Shown in pieces: positions 22,312 to 30,805 of a stretch of 49,325 bases of DNA. The notes beneath the pieces are model-generated. The model made no database searches. It was not told the DNA's origin and worked only from the letters and a program-made list of their open reading frames with translations. The stretch is from Methanobacteriota archaeon. GTDB taxonomy: Archaea > Thermoplasmatota > Thermoplasmata > UBA10834. Where the stretch lies: assembly GCA_020725925.1 (NCBI GenBank), contig DYTN01000013.1, positions 1 to 49,325 of the forward strand, read 5' to 3'. Every line of letters begins with the position of its first letter. The stretch's first letter is position 1. The translations under genes and the position numbers were made by a program.

Positions 22312-23479
22312 GTTCCTCGCCCTCGAACCTGATCCTCAGCCATCCGTCATCCATCGCCGCCCCCAGGATCTTCTTGTTGGTCATGGAGTGCGGGAGCGTG
22401 ATGGACTTCTTGAACGCCCCTAGCTGAACCATCAAATCGTCCTTCCTCGTATATAGCTCTAGTTTCTGATTCATGGGGAAGGGCAGCTTCAGGGCCAGGA
22501 CGCTCGCTCCGTCCTCGTCGTACATCCCCATCGGGGATTCCCTGGAGTACACCTCGGTCGGGTCCCCGTCCCCGAAGATCTCGTCCGCGAGCTTGTCGAG
22601 GGCCTTCCTGCCCAGGACCTCCCTGGGCATCAGGTTGGCCTTGAGCATCTTGAGCGGGGAGAAGGCCTCATCTATCGCTGCCATGTACTTCCTCTGTTCC
22701 TGGAGCTTGATGTCGAAGTACTGTCCAGCGTAGTCCTCGGGCACGACCCTGTTGACGATGACGCTCTCCACGGTGTATCCGTACAGGCACAGGTAGGTGT
22801 ACGCCCTCTGTGTCTCGCTGATGACCATCTTCTCGGGGTTGATCACGAGCCTGACCGATGTGACCTCGGGGTCGGAGAGCAGGTCCTTGACATACGCCAG
22901 GCGCTCCTTGAGGCTCTCGATGTCCTTCAGGAACTTGTCGGTCGGCAGAGGGGTGGACATGAACTTGCCCACCGTGGCCCTGGCGACCCTTATGACGTTC
23001 CTGAGCATGTGGAACAGCCGGTCGAAGTACCAGTTGGCCGTGTCGGGGAACGCGAGCAGCCTGAGCGTGTCCGCTGTCGGGGCCGTGTCCATGACCACGA
23101 CATCGTACCGCTTCTCCTTGTGGAACTCCTCGATGTAGAACAGTGCGGACATGAGCTCCATGCCGGGAAAGACTGCCATCTCCTTGGCCGTGACCGCGTC
23201 CATGCCCTGTGAGGCCAGGAAGTCAGACAGATAAGCCTGGATCTCCTTCCACCTGTTCTCGAGCTCGTACTGGATGTCCACCTCTATCCCGTCCAGGTTC
23301 TTCGCGATCTGGGTGACCTTGCCCGAGAGCTGGAACTCCAGCGAGTCGGAGAGGCTGTGGGCGGCGTCCGTGCTGATGATGACCGTCCTGTGCCCCTTCG
23401 CGGCGGCCCTGAGGGCAGTCGCAGCGGCCACGCTGGTCTTGCCGACGCCGCCCTTGCCCGTGTATATGATCACCCTCAT
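22250..23479 (-). CDS. ArsA/GET3-type ATPase
   Basis: The protein (409 aa) belongs to the SIMIBI ATPases. It has a deviant Walker A GKGGVGKT at 8-15 with the signature lysine, the switch I region STDAAHSLSD near 36-45, and switch II VMDTAPTADTLRLL. It is shaped like ArsA halves and GET3 proteins, which deliver tail-anchored membrane proteins. A CxxC zinc motif of eukaryotic GET3 is not seen, and no arsenic genes are nearby, so arsenite export is unlikely. The C-terminus carries an added beta-rich domain (KLPFPMNQKLELYTRKDDLMV, then LPHSM) and a basic tail. A role in membrane-protein delivery is inference. Confidence 0.88.
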   Translation of the reverse strand: MRVIIYTGKGGVGKTSVAAATALRAAAKGHRTVIISTDAAHSLSDSLEFQLSGKVTQIAKNLDGIEVDIQYELENRWKEIQAYLSDFLASQGMDAVTAKEMAVFPGMELMSALFYIEEFHKEKRYDVVVMDTAPTADTLRLLAFPDTANWYFDRLFHMLRNVIRVARATVGKFMSTPLPTDKFLKDIESLKERLAYVKDLLSDPEVTSVRLVINPEKMVISETQRAYTYLCLYGYTVESVIVNRVVPEDYAGQYFDIKLQEQRKYMAAIDEAFSPLKMLKANLMPREVLGRKALDKLADEIFGDGDPTEVYSRESPMGMYDEDGASVLALKLPFPMNQKLELYTRKDDLMVQLGAFKKSITLPHSMTNKKILGAAMDDGWLRIRFEGEEHGKGKARKRGRGRTAPRKTS

Positions 23480-23538
23480 CTAGCGCTCCTCGGGGCGAGC
23501 TAATCTGCTGCACCGAAATAATGCTGTCGCAGAATTGG

Positions 23539-23643
23539 TGTCGGGGACGGGGTTCGAACCCGTGACCTCCGGATGTCTTAGGAGCATCTGGTCAAGACCT
23601 CTCCCTATGAGTCCGACGCTCCACCAGGCTGAGCCACCCCGAC
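23539..23643 (-). tRNA. tRNA-Met (CAT), elongator type, with 31-nt intron
   Basis: The reverse strand gives acceptor GTCGGGG/CCCCGAC with discriminator A, D-stem GCTC/GAGC, anticodon stem TCGGA/TCCGG, T-stem ACGGG/CCCGT around TTCGAAC. The anticodon loop reads CTCATA-A once 31 bases (23575-23605) are removed at position 37/38, leaving 74 nt. The intron folds as inner helix GGAG/CTCC with three-base bulges TAG and ACA on opposite strands, and a four-base central helix CTCA/TAAG with one C-A mismatch, close to a canonical bulge-helix-bulge. CTCATAA with a GTCGGGG acceptor suits elongator methionine; an Ile2 (modified CAT) identity cannot be excluded. Confidence 0.9.
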
Positions 23644-23679
23644 TTTTCGTACACATCAGGCGCGCGCGTCCTCGCCGCG

Positions 23680-24435
23680 TCACTCTTCCTTGCCCTCTTC
23701 GGCAGGAGCAGCCTCAATGATCTCGTGCGCCGGCTCGGGCGCGGGGGCCTCGGCTACGGGCTCGGGCGTCTCCTCGGCTGGCGTCTCCTCAGGAGGTGCC
23801 TCCTGGGGCCCCATTATGGGCGCCTCGCCCGGCTCCGGCATCCTCCCTGTCTTCGTGACCTCGCTCCTGCGGATCTCTATCCTCTTGATGGGAACGATGA
23901 TCTTGGAGGCGTCCGAGATTCGCTTGGCCAGCTCGCCCATGATGAGCATGCGCACGAACTCGCCTATTGTGACCTCCGAGGCGATCCTCTTGATCTCCTC
24001 CATCATGATGGTCCTGATGGCGGTCTCCTGGGACGCCTGGATCCTCTGCTCGGACACGGCCATGGGCTTGACGCGTATCTCCCACGCGTCCTTGGTCGTG
24101 ACGTCGACCACGGCATCGGTCTTAGTCCTCTTCCTGCGCGTGAGCCTCCTGACATAGTCGCTCGTCAGGTCGTGCCCGTCGAACCTGGTCATGGCGTCGA
24201 GGCCTCTCACGTCGTGGACCTTGAACTTGATCTTGATGTGCATCTTCGAGAAGTCGCCCGTGAGGTCCTGGACGGTGGCCTCCGTGATCCTTCCCATGAC
24301 GTTCTCGGGCGCGTCCGCGGGGGTCTCCCCGAGCTGCATCTTGCTGAACATGTCGGGGGCGTAGACCTTGTACCACTCCTTCGCCCTCCACTTGTCCTTG
24401 ACCTTCTTCGCGGCAGCCCTAGTCTTCTGAGCCAT
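23680..24435 (-). CDS. rps3ae: Small ribosomal subunit protein eS1 (S3Ae)
   Basis: The protein (251 aa) matches archaeal S3Ae: a basic start (KTRAAAKKVKDKWRAKEWYKVYAPDMF), then GRITEATVQDLTGDFSKMHIKIKFKV and the RRKRTKTDAVVDVTTKDAWEIRVKPM block. It ends with an unusual tail of about 45 residues rich in Pro, Glu and Ala (EETPAEETPEPVAEAPAPEPAHE). Start ATG 24435 fits the family; the frame is open to 24477. A TATA-like atattaaaag (reverse strand, 24484-24493) gives a leader of roughly 25 bases. It lies next to tRNA-Met on the same strand. Confidence 0.95.
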   Translation of the reverse strand: MAQKTRAAAKKVKDKWRAKEWYKVYAPDMFSKMQLGETPADAPENVMGRITEATVQDLTGDFSKMHIKIKFKVHDVRGLDAMTRFDGHDLTSDYVRRLTRRKRTKTDAVVDVTTKDAWEIRVKPMAVSEQRIQASQETAIRTIMMEEIKRIASEVTIGEFVRMLIMGELAKRISDASKIIVPIKRIEIRRSEVTKTGRMPEPGEAPIMGPQEAPPEETPAEETPEPVAEAPAPEPAHEIIEAAPAEEGKEE

Positions 24436-24483
24436 TGCATACCTCTCGTAGATTAGTGCGGGAAGGCTCGATAACATACTTCC

Positions 24484-24493
24484 ATATTAAAAG
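24484..24493 (-). promoter_or_regulatory. TATA-like box of S3Ae
   Basis: The reverse strand reads cttttaatat here, about 50 bases before ATG 24435 in otherwise GC-rich DNA. Confidence 0.5.
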
Positions 24494-24537
24494 GTTGCCG
24501 TGGTCCTCAGACCTTCGCCAGACATTCCGTGGCTACC

Positions 24538-25473
24538 CTAGCGCTTTCTCAGCCTCGGGTTGAATATCTCGTCGAGGGCGAAGCCGATGAACGTGAAGGC
24601 GAGGACGACCAGCACGATGCAGAGGCCCGGGACCACGATCCACCAGTAGTAGCCAAGGGTCATCGCGTGCGCCTGGACCGCGTCGTTCAGTATGTTCCCC
24701 CATGTGACGACCTCGTACGACCTCGGCCCGAGGTTGACATAGCTCAGAGTGCTCTCGGACAGGATGGAGAGCGCGATCGTGAGTATGGCGTTCGCGAATA
24801 TGAGCGGGAAGACGTTCGGGAAGATGTGCTTCCTCACGATGTGTAAGTCCCCGGAGCCTATCGCCCTCGCCCTCTCAACGAACGCCCTCTCCTTCAGGGA
24901 GAAGACCTGCGCCCGCACAATCCTCGCGGTGCTTGACCATCCGGTGATGCCTATGACGAACACGACCTTCGTGACGCTGGGACCTCCCGGGAGCACATAG
25001 GCCAGGACGATCATCAGCACGAGCCAGGGTATCACCAGGAAGACGTCGGTGATCCTCATCAGGACCTCGTCCCTCCACCCTCCCCAGTAGCCGCTCATGA
25101 GGCCGACCAGCGTCCCCAGGCCCATTGAGACCGCCGTGGCGACGAGGCCGATCATGAGCGAGACCCGCGCACCATAGATCACCCTGCTGTAGATGTCCCA
25201 TCCACTGAGGTCGGTCCCCAGCCAGTTCTTTGGGGACGGGGGGGTCTCGTGAGGCTGGCCCGTGGGCTCGAAAGGGCCGTAGGGCGTCACGAAATCCGCA
25301 AAGACGGCCATCCCGAGAACGACGAAGAGCAGGATCAGGCCTAGCATGCCAACCCTGCTCGCCCTGTACAGTCTCCACATATTCGCCCCGCGCCTCCTCG
25401 CGAGTGCGAGCTTCTCCCTCGTCGGTCCTGACAGGTGGAGTATGTCAGCCACGGTCGTCGAGATCGGGGTCAT
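24538..25473 (-). CDS. Peptide ABC transporter permease (DppC-like)
   Basis: The protein (311 aa) has an N-terminal cytoplasmic region, a first membrane helix (MLGLILLFVVLGMAVF), the OppC_N motif near NWLGTDLSGWDIYSRVIYGARVSL, and a BPD permease domain with the coupling-helix motif EERAxxxG as ERARAIGSGDLHIVRKHIFPN. This is the DppC half of a dipeptide/oligopeptide or nickel-type importer. Start ATG 25473 overlaps the TGA of the partner permease (ATGA), so they are translationally coupled. It ends in TAG. No DppD/DppF ATPases lie in this window, so they must be encoded elsewhere. Confidence 0.93.
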   Translation of the reverse strand: MTPISTTVADILHLSGPTREKLALARRRGANMWRLYRASRVGMLGLILLFVVLGMAVFADFVTPYGPFEPTGQPHETPPSPKNWLGTDLSGWDIYSRVIYGARVSLMIGLVATAVSMGLGTLVGLMSGYWGGWRDEVLMRITDVFLVIPWLVLMIVLAYVLPGGPSVTKVVFVIGITGWSSTARIVRAQVFSLKERAFVERARAIGSGDLHIVRKHIFPNVFPLIFANAILTIALSILSESTLSYVNLGPRSYEVVTWGNILNDAVQAHAMTLGYYWWIVVPGLCIVLVVLAFTFIGFALDEIFNPRLRKR

Positions 25474-26456
25474 CAATCCATTCTCACCCTGGGGTCGAGC
25501 TTGACCAGCAGAAGGTCCGCGATCAAGTTCGCGATTATGACGGTCACCGCGATCAAGAGGAAGGCCGCCTGGAGCACTGGGTAGTCTCTCTTGTAGGTGG
25601 CCTGGATGGTCGCCCATCCGATGCCCTTGTAGCTGAACACCTGCTCCGTCTGGAAAGCCCCACCGACAACGAAGGCGAGGTCCATCGCGATCAAGGTGAC
25701 CATCGGGAGCATGGCGTTCGGGACCGCGTGGTCCTTGAGGACCTTGTACTCGGAGAGCCCCTTCGCCCTGGCGGTCGTGATGTACTCCTCGGTCATGACG
25801 TCTATGAGCGAGCCGCGCATGATGAGCGAGAAGGCGGCGATGCTCCCGATGGTGAGGCTCGTCGCTGGGAGTATCAGATGCTCCAACAGGTCCAGCATCT
25901 TGTCCCCGTCCATCGGCCAGAGCGTCTCACCGATGGAGAGCTGTCCCCCTGCTGGGAAGATCGGGATCTGCTGGGAGAAGATCACAATGAGCATCATCGC
26001 AAACCAGAACGTCGGCATCGCGTAGAAGAAGAGCGAGAAGGCTAGGGACCCGGTGTCGAAGAGTCCTCCCCGCCTCCACGCGGAAATGATCCCCATCGTC
26101 ATGCCGATGACTATCATAAGTACCGACGAGGTTCCCACAAGGATCAGCGTCCATTGCAGCGAGTCCCAGATGTAGTCCCACACAGGCGTGCGATAGTAGT
26201 AGGACAGGCCGAAGTCGAGGTGGGCTGTGTTCCACAAGTAGATGAAGAACTGCTCGAGAAGGGGCTTGCCCAGCCCGAAGGCCTCCCTCTGCCTTTCGAT
26301 GAATTCAGGGCCGATGCTGGGGTCCTGGGGTATGAGTAGCCTGACCGGATCGCCTGGCATGACCCTGAACAGGTAGAAGTTCAGGATCAGCACGAGCATC
26401 AGAGTCACGAGCGCGTTCAACAGCCTTCTGAGGAACACCCTTCTTAGTGACTTCAA
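25473..26456 (-). CDS. Peptide ABC transporter permease (DppB-like)
   Basis: The protein (327 aa) is a DppB/OppB-type permease: an N-terminal helix with LNFYLFRVMPGDPVRLL, the periplasmic-type loop IDFGLSYYYRTPVWDYI, then a permease core with the coupling-helix motif YITTARAKGLSEYKVLKDHAVPNAMLP near residues 222-248. The predicted six helices are all visible. It is in one operon with the DppC-like gene, downstream of the solute-binding protein gene, from which it is separated by 86 bases. Confidence 0.93.
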   Translation of the reverse strand: MKSLRRVFLRRLLNALVTLMLVLILNFYLFRVMPGDPVRLLIPQDPSIGPEFIERQREAFGLGKPLLEQFFIYLWNTAHLDFGLSYYYRTPVWDYIWDSLQWTLILVGTSSVLMIVIGMTMGIISAWRRGGLFDTGSLAFSLFFYAMPTFWFAMMLIVIFSQQIPIFPAGGQLSIGETLWPMDGDKMLDLLEHLILPATSLTIGSIAAFSLIMRGSLIDVMTEEYITTARAKGLSEYKVLKDHAVPNAMLPMVTLIAMDLAFVVGGAFQTEQVFSYKGIGWATIQATYKRDYPVLQAAFLLIAVTVIIANLIADLLLVKLDPRVRMD

Positions 26457-26542
26457 TGCTGCACTCCCCGCTCAAGCCCAGTATCTTCAGGCGTCGCATG
26501 CGAAGGTGTTTGTGAAACAATAGAAGGGGTTTAAGGGCACGG

Positions 26543-27967
26543 TCAAGTGCTCGGCGGCGCGGGCGGGGCTCCCCCGGGCGGGCCTTCAGCCTTCTTCCTC
26601 TTCAGGAGCACATACGCGAGAGCGACGACGGCCACGAGCACGACTATGCCAACGATCGCTGCCAGCAAGGCGGTGCTTATCCCTCCGGCCTCCTCGACCG
26701 GGGCGAGCTCGATGTTCAGGGTGGTCGTCTCACCGGCCACTATAGTCACGCTCGTCATGTAGGTCTCATAGTCCGCCTTCGATGCGTTGACGTTGTATCT
26801 GCCAGCCTCGAGAAGATCGATGCTGTAGTTGCCGTCGGCATCTGTGAGGTCCTGACGGCTGACATCGCCGAGTCTGACGACTATGAGCGCTCCCTCGACC
26901 GGGTCGCCGGTCTTCTCGTCCACGACCTGTCCAGCAAGAGTGCCGGAGTTCAAGAGCAGGGTTATGTTCTGCCAGGTCACCTCGCCCTCCGTGATGATGA
27001 CCATGTGCTCGCCGCTCGCGGCATAGCCGGCAGCATCAGCTGTCACGTTGTAGGTGCCAGCCGAGAGCGTGAAGTTGTAGTACCCCGTGGCATTGGTGGT
27101 CCTCGTACTCTCCTCGACCGTGACGATCGCAGCCACAATCGGGTCGCCTGCCGAGTCCTCGACGTAGCCCGCGAGCCAGCCCGCGTCCAGGACCACCTTG
27201 ACGGTGACTATGATGGTGTCGCTGTCGGACTGGTCATCAGGGTCAGTCACGGTCAGCTTGACTGTGACAGTGCCGGCATTGACGAACTTGTATGTCACAA
27301 ACTGGCCTATCCTGGTGTATGTCGTCCCGTTGGGCTCGAGGAACTCCCAGGTCCATGTCAGGCTCGAGGCCGGGTCGTCGACATCGTTCGCAGAGCCAGT
27401 GAACGAAACCGTCTCGTTGACGGCTGCCTCCAGGTCCTCGCCTGCGGAGACGTCCGTCGGGCCCGTCCATGTGTACGGGAGTATCTCGTAGAACAGCCAA
27501 GCCCCGCCAGTCCAACCGGACATCGGGGTCATGCCTGGGTGCGCGACCATGTCGGGCCAGTTCGTGAACCGGTCCGTTCTGTACGCGTAGAGGCCCCACG
27601 GGTTGGTCAGGACGACGTATGGCACATCGCGGTAGAGTATCTGTTGCATCTCATGGATGATCGCCTGTCTCGCATTCACATCCACCTCGTTCTGCTGCTG
27701 TATGAACAGCTGGTCGTAGTACGGGTTCGAGTAGAAGCAGTCGGACCAGGCCGACCAGTCGTTCTTGGCATCCGGGATCTGATCTGTGGTCATGACCGAA
27801 AGCAGGAACGAGGGGTCTGCGTCTCCTCCCCAGCCCCAAATGTACAGGTCGTACTTCATCCCGATCCACTGGGTGATCAAGGAGTCCTCGCTGACGGCCT
27901 GCGGTGGGGCGTAGATGCCTATCTGGTCCAGCCAGTTCGCAATCCTCGTGATTGTCGAGTATGACAT
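26543..27967 (-). CDS. Peptide-binding protein, C-terminal part (separate frame): SBP end, PKD, two regulatory-like domains, membrane anchor
   Basis: The first 170 residues are the C-terminal lobe of a family-5 solute-binding protein (DLYIWGWGGDADPSFLLS, YRDVPYVVLTNPWGLYAY). They are followed by a PKD-like beta domain (NETVSFTGSANDVDD to VTVKLTVTDPDDQSDSDTI), then two CarboxypepD_reg-like domains (GYVEDSAGDPIVAAIVTV and GQVVDEKTGDPVEGALIVV). The end is a membrane helix (TALLAAIVGIVVLVAVVALAY) and RKKA. It is out of frame with the N-terminal part; its ATG at 27967 is incidental. The two reading frames overlap between 27651 and 27967, and homology passes from one to the other at about 27962-27970, so one inserted or lost base explains it. 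Confidence 0.82.
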   Translation of the reverse strand: MSYSTITRIANWLDQIGIYAPPQAVSEDSLITQWIGMKYDLYIWGWGGDADPSFLLSVMTTDQIPDAKNDWSAWSDCFYSNPYYDQLFIQQQNEVDVNARQAIIHEMQQILYRDVPYVVLTNPWGLYAYRTDRFTNWPDMVAHPGMTPMSGWTGGAWLFYEILPYTWTGPTDVSAGEDLEAAVNETVSFTGSANDVDDPASSLTWTWEFLEPNGTTYTRIGQFVTYKFVNAGTVTVKLTVTDPDDQSDSDTIIVTVKVVLDAGWLAGYVEDSAGDPIVAAIVTVEESTRTTNATGYYNFTLSAGTYNVTADAAGYAASGEHMVIITEGEVTWQNITLLLNSGTLAGQVVDEKTGDPVEGALIVVRLGDVSRQDLTDADGNYSIDLLEAGRYNVNASKADYETYMTSVTIVAGETTTLNIELAPVEEAGGISTALLAAIVGIVVLVAVVALAYVLLKRKKAEGPPGGAPPAPPST

Positions 27968-29165
27968 TGAACAGGAAGCTCAGCTCAGCACCGCTCGTCC
28001 CGTTCTCCCTGACGCCGTCCTCGTCCGAGTCGAGATAGCCGGCGGCGTCGAGGATCGCATTTGCCTCGGCGAGGTCGAAGTCGTACTCCTCCGATGGCGT
28101 CACATTGTAGTGCCAGAACGCACTCGCGGGCGGGATCATCGAGTCGCCCTCGTCCCCGAGCCCATGCATCACGTTCTGGACTAGGTCTGTCTTGTTGACA
28201 GCCATGGCAATGGCCTTCCTGACCGACATGTTGAGCAGCTCGTAGTTCGTGCTCGCCCCAGCATATCGCAGGTCGACAGGACAGACATTGAGCCCGAGCT
28301 CGTTCATGGCAATCTCCCTCACTGCCTGGCCATCGATTTGGTTCTGGGATAGGACCGTGTCCCAGACGTTCGCAGGCACTCCCGATGCGATGTCTATCTC
28401 AGCCGCGTAGAGTGAGTTCAGCATGGCGTCCGTGTCGAGGAAGACCTTGAGCCAGAGCTCGTCGAAGTGGACCGTTCCGCCGTAGTAGTCCGCGAACTTC
28501 CGGAACTTGGTGATATCATCGACCGCGTACGCGTAGAGGACGAACGGACCTGACCCGACCGGTCCCGTCGGGAAGTAGTGCGTGTCGAACGGGTCGACAT
28601 TGTCGATCAGGCCTGCCGGGATGTCGCCCCACAGGTGCTCCGGCAGTATCGGAGCTATGATGCTGAGCATCGTGGCCTTGGGTGTGTCCGTCTGAATCTG
28701 GACCGTGTAATCGTCGAGTGCCACGACCGATGTGAAGTTCCTCACGTAGTCGGTATACAAGGCGCACGGGCCCGGGTTGTCCAGTATGAGGTTATAGGTG
28801 AACGCGACGTCATGGGCGGTCAAATTGGTACCGTCATGCCACTTGGCGTTCCTCACGAGCGAGTAGTTCCAGGTCATGCCGTCCGGCGTGTGCTCCCATG
28901 ATGTAGCGAGCTGTGGGCACGGGTTCAGGTCCTTGTCGACCCCCACGAGCATGTCGTACATCAGCATGTAGATCTGATACGAGACACTGAGATAGCCTAC
29001 GAACGGATTGAGATTGTCAGGGGACTGGGTGACGCCGATTGTGAGCACCACAGGCTCCTGAGCGGACGACCGCATCACGTTCGTAGAGCCGGGCAGCGCC
29101 AAGAAGACACCACCCAGCATCAAGGCACACACGACTATCGCTGCTAGCTTGCGGGCTCTAGTCAT
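27651..29165 (-). CDS. Peptide-binding protein, N-terminal part (frameshifted; true frame ends near 27965)
   Basis: The protein begins with a signal peptide (LAAIVVCALMLGGVFLALPG) and enters a family-5 (DppA/OppA) solute-binding domain: PVVLTIGVTQSPDNLNPFVG, ATSWEHTPDGMTWNYSLVRNAKWHDGT, KPTPKATMLSIIAPILPEHLW-like hinge and VRKAIAMAVNKTDLVQNVMHG. Such proteins capture peptides or metal complexes and hand them to the DppB/DppC permease pair encoded next. Family homology stops after SFLFNV near 27965; the residues after that in this frame (CELAGPDRHLRP...) are nonsense. The sense continues in the frame of 26543-27967. The joined protein of about 870 residues would be anchored at the membrane by its C-terminus, the archaeal substitute for a lipid anchor. 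Confidence 0.82.
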   Translation of the reverse strand: MTRARKLAAIVVCALMLGGVFLALPGSTNVMRSSAQEPVVLTIGVTQSPDNLNPFVGYLSVSYQIYMLMYDMLVGVDKDLNPCPQLATSWEHTPDGMTWNYSLVRNAKWHDGTNLTAHDVAFTYNLILDNPGPCALYTDYVRNFTSVVALDDYTVQIQTDTPKATMLSIIAPILPEHLWGDIPAGLIDNVDPFDTHYFPTGPVGSGPFVLYAYAVDDITKFRKFADYYGGTVHFDELWLKVFLDTDAMLNSLYAAEIDIASGVPANVWDTVLSQNQIDGQAVREIAMNELGLNVCPVDLRYAGASTNYELLNMSVRKAIAMAVNKTDLVQNVMHGLGDEGDSMIPPASAFWHYNVTPSEEYDFDLAEANAILDAAGYLDSDEDGVRENGTSGAELSFLFNVILDNHEDCELAGPDRHLRPTAGRQRGLLDHPVDRDEVRPVHLGLGRRRRPLVPAFGHDHRSDPGCQERLVGLVRLLLLEPVLRPAVHTAAERGGCECETGDHP

Positions 29166-29243
29166 GAAAATCTCTCCCCTTTCTCCCCTCTAGTTGCTGG
29201 GTCGAGGACTCCCCCACAGTCCTGCTCTGCCCTCGGCCCAGTC

Positions 29244-29271
29244 GTGATAGAACGTCACAATGCTATATCAC
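29244..29271 (-). promoter_or_regulatory. Possible operator over the importer promoter
   Basis: Gtgata (29244-29249) and tatcac (29266-29271) form an inverted repeat around 16 bases. On the reverse strand the right arm overlaps gtgatatagc, a TATA-like box about 95 bases before ATG 29165. The pair could bind a dimeric repressor. The arms are short, so confidence is low. Confidence 0.3.
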
Positions 29272-29354
29272 TATTGGTATCCTGATTGGGACAACACTGT
29301 CGGATTCATACGGCTGAGCAGCAATGCTCATTTGTTCCCCGTTGGGGTCCGTGC

Positions 29355-30758
29355 TCACCTTCTCTTGTCCGAGAGCTCGGCGTACTTCCAGAAGACCGTG
29401 CACACGCTCTTCTCGAAGTCCTTCATTCCCTTGACGACCGCGTACTCGTTCGGCGAATGCGCGTTCGCGCCATGTCCGAGCCCAACCCCTCCCCACGGGA
29501 CCCCGAGCACCTGGTCGAACAGGTACATGGGCGCAGACCCTGCGACCATGGGCCATACCTCGGGCTCCTTGCCGTGGAACCTCATGGCCTCTATGCTCGC
29601 CTGGGAGACGACCTCGTTGACGGAGACCTTCGCCCACGGATAGTCGATGTAGTTCCTCATCCTGATGTCAGTGAACCCGCGCCTCTTCAGATGCTCCATG
29701 ACCTTCTTTCTGGTGCCCTCGATAGTCATGTTGGGGACCATCCGGATGTCTATCTTGGCCTTCGCCCTTGGGGGCAGGACGGTCTTGGTGCCGTCCTCCT
29801 CGAAGCCTGAGCTGAGCCCGTTGATGTTCACGGAGGGCTCGTACAGGTATTTCATCATGATCTCCTCTGGCGAGCCCGTCGCCTTGAACCGCTGGATTCC
29901 CAGCTCCCTCCTGTATGCATCGATGTCGAACCTCTCGAGGAGCCTCTTGACCAGCCTCCTGTCCTCGGGGCTCGCCTCCTGGACATCGTCGGATAGGCCG
30001 TCTATCGTCGGGTTCTGGTCCTTGTCGACCATGGTCGAGAGAGCATGCACAAGTCTCCATGCAGGGCTCTCGACGATGACCGCGTCGCTGCTGTGCGGCT
30101 CCGCCTCCGGGCCCCCTCTGTCCTTGCCCTCGGCCACCAGGTCGAAGTACACGCACCCCTTCATGCCCAGGGATATCACTGGAACCCCCCTCGCGTTCTC
30201 GCTGTAGTCGAATTCAAACGCGACATCGGCCCTGGACAGCCTCGGCTTGTGCTTGAAGACCCACTTCGGCAACGAGTGGCCCCCGAGCTCCTCCTCGCCC
30301 TCGATCAGGAAGTGGAAGTTCATCGGGAGGGCGTCGTTGTCCACCATGGTCTTGATGGCGAGGAGCATCCCGCCGAGCGCGCCCTTCGAGTTGTAGACGC
30401 CTCGGCTCACGAGCACGGCGCCCCAGGGCTTCATCTTCACTATCTTGGCTCCAAAGGGCGGATGATTCCACTCGTCCGGGTTGCCCACGGGCTGGACATC
30501 GTACATGCCGTACAGCAGGGCCGTCCTCTCCGCCCCGACGTCGATGTGCCCGTGCACGAGCGGGTGGCTCGACCTGGTGCCCTTGAACTGCCCGTGCTTC
30601 GCTCCGATGTCCTCCAGCATACCCTCGACGAAGTCAGCGCACTCCTGGATCCCCTCGCCCGTCATGGACACGCTCGGGATCCTCAGCAGCTTCCTCGTCT
30701 TCTCCAGGTGCTTCGGCCATTCCTTGTCGATCTTGCGGTGAAGCTCTTCGATAGTCAT
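29355..30758 (-). CDS. M20-family dipeptidase-like protein with altered metal ligands
   Basis: The protein (467 aa) has the M20 carnosinase/dipeptidase fold: YGMYDVQPVGNPDEWNHPPF near 83-102, then SRGVYNSKGALGG near 118-130, then the general-base pair IEGEEELGG (Glu 155/156), a lid domain, and a C-terminal GLGHGANAHSPNEY. Canonical members have His two residues before the aspartate of the first motif (HxD) and an Asp bridging the two zinc ions in RGxxDxKG. Here these positions are Met 85 and Asn 123. Either the enzyme uses one metal or a different one, or it belongs to a sub-family with other chemistry. It sits directly upstream of the peptide importer genes on the same strand, which supports peptide use. 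Confidence 0.85.
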   Translation of the reverse strand: MTIEELHRKIDKEWPKHLEKTRKLLRIPSVSMTGEGIQECADFVEGMLEDIGAKHGQFKGTRSSHPLVHGHIDVGAERTALLYGMYDVQPVGNPDEWNHPPFGAKIVKMKPWGAVLVSRGVYNSKGALGGMLLAIKTMVDNDALPMNFHFLIEGEEELGGHSLPKWVFKHKPRLSRADVAFEFDYSENARGVPVISLGMKGCVYFDLVAEGKDRGGPEAEPHSSDAVIVESPAWRLVHALSTMVDKDQNPTIDGLSDDVQEASPEDRRLVKRLLERFDIDAYRRELGIQRFKATGSPEEIMMKYLYEPSVNINGLSSGFEEDGTKTVLPPRAKAKIDIRMVPNMTIEGTRKKVMEHLKRRGFTDIRMRNYIDYPWAKVSVNEVVSQASIEAMRFHGKEPEVWPMVAGSAPMYLFDQVLGVPWGGVGLGHGANAHSPNEYAVVKGMKDFEKSVCTVFWKYAELSDKRR

Positions 30759-30805
30759 GCGTTCCCCTCGCCCGGAAGGCAGTCAGTCGAAAGCGGTCGA
30801 GCACC

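Noticed and set aside
22250-23479. Arsenite-pump ATPase
   Set aside because: A single ArsA-like domain with no arsenical-binding cysteine pair and no arsenic genes nearby fits the GET3-like group better.
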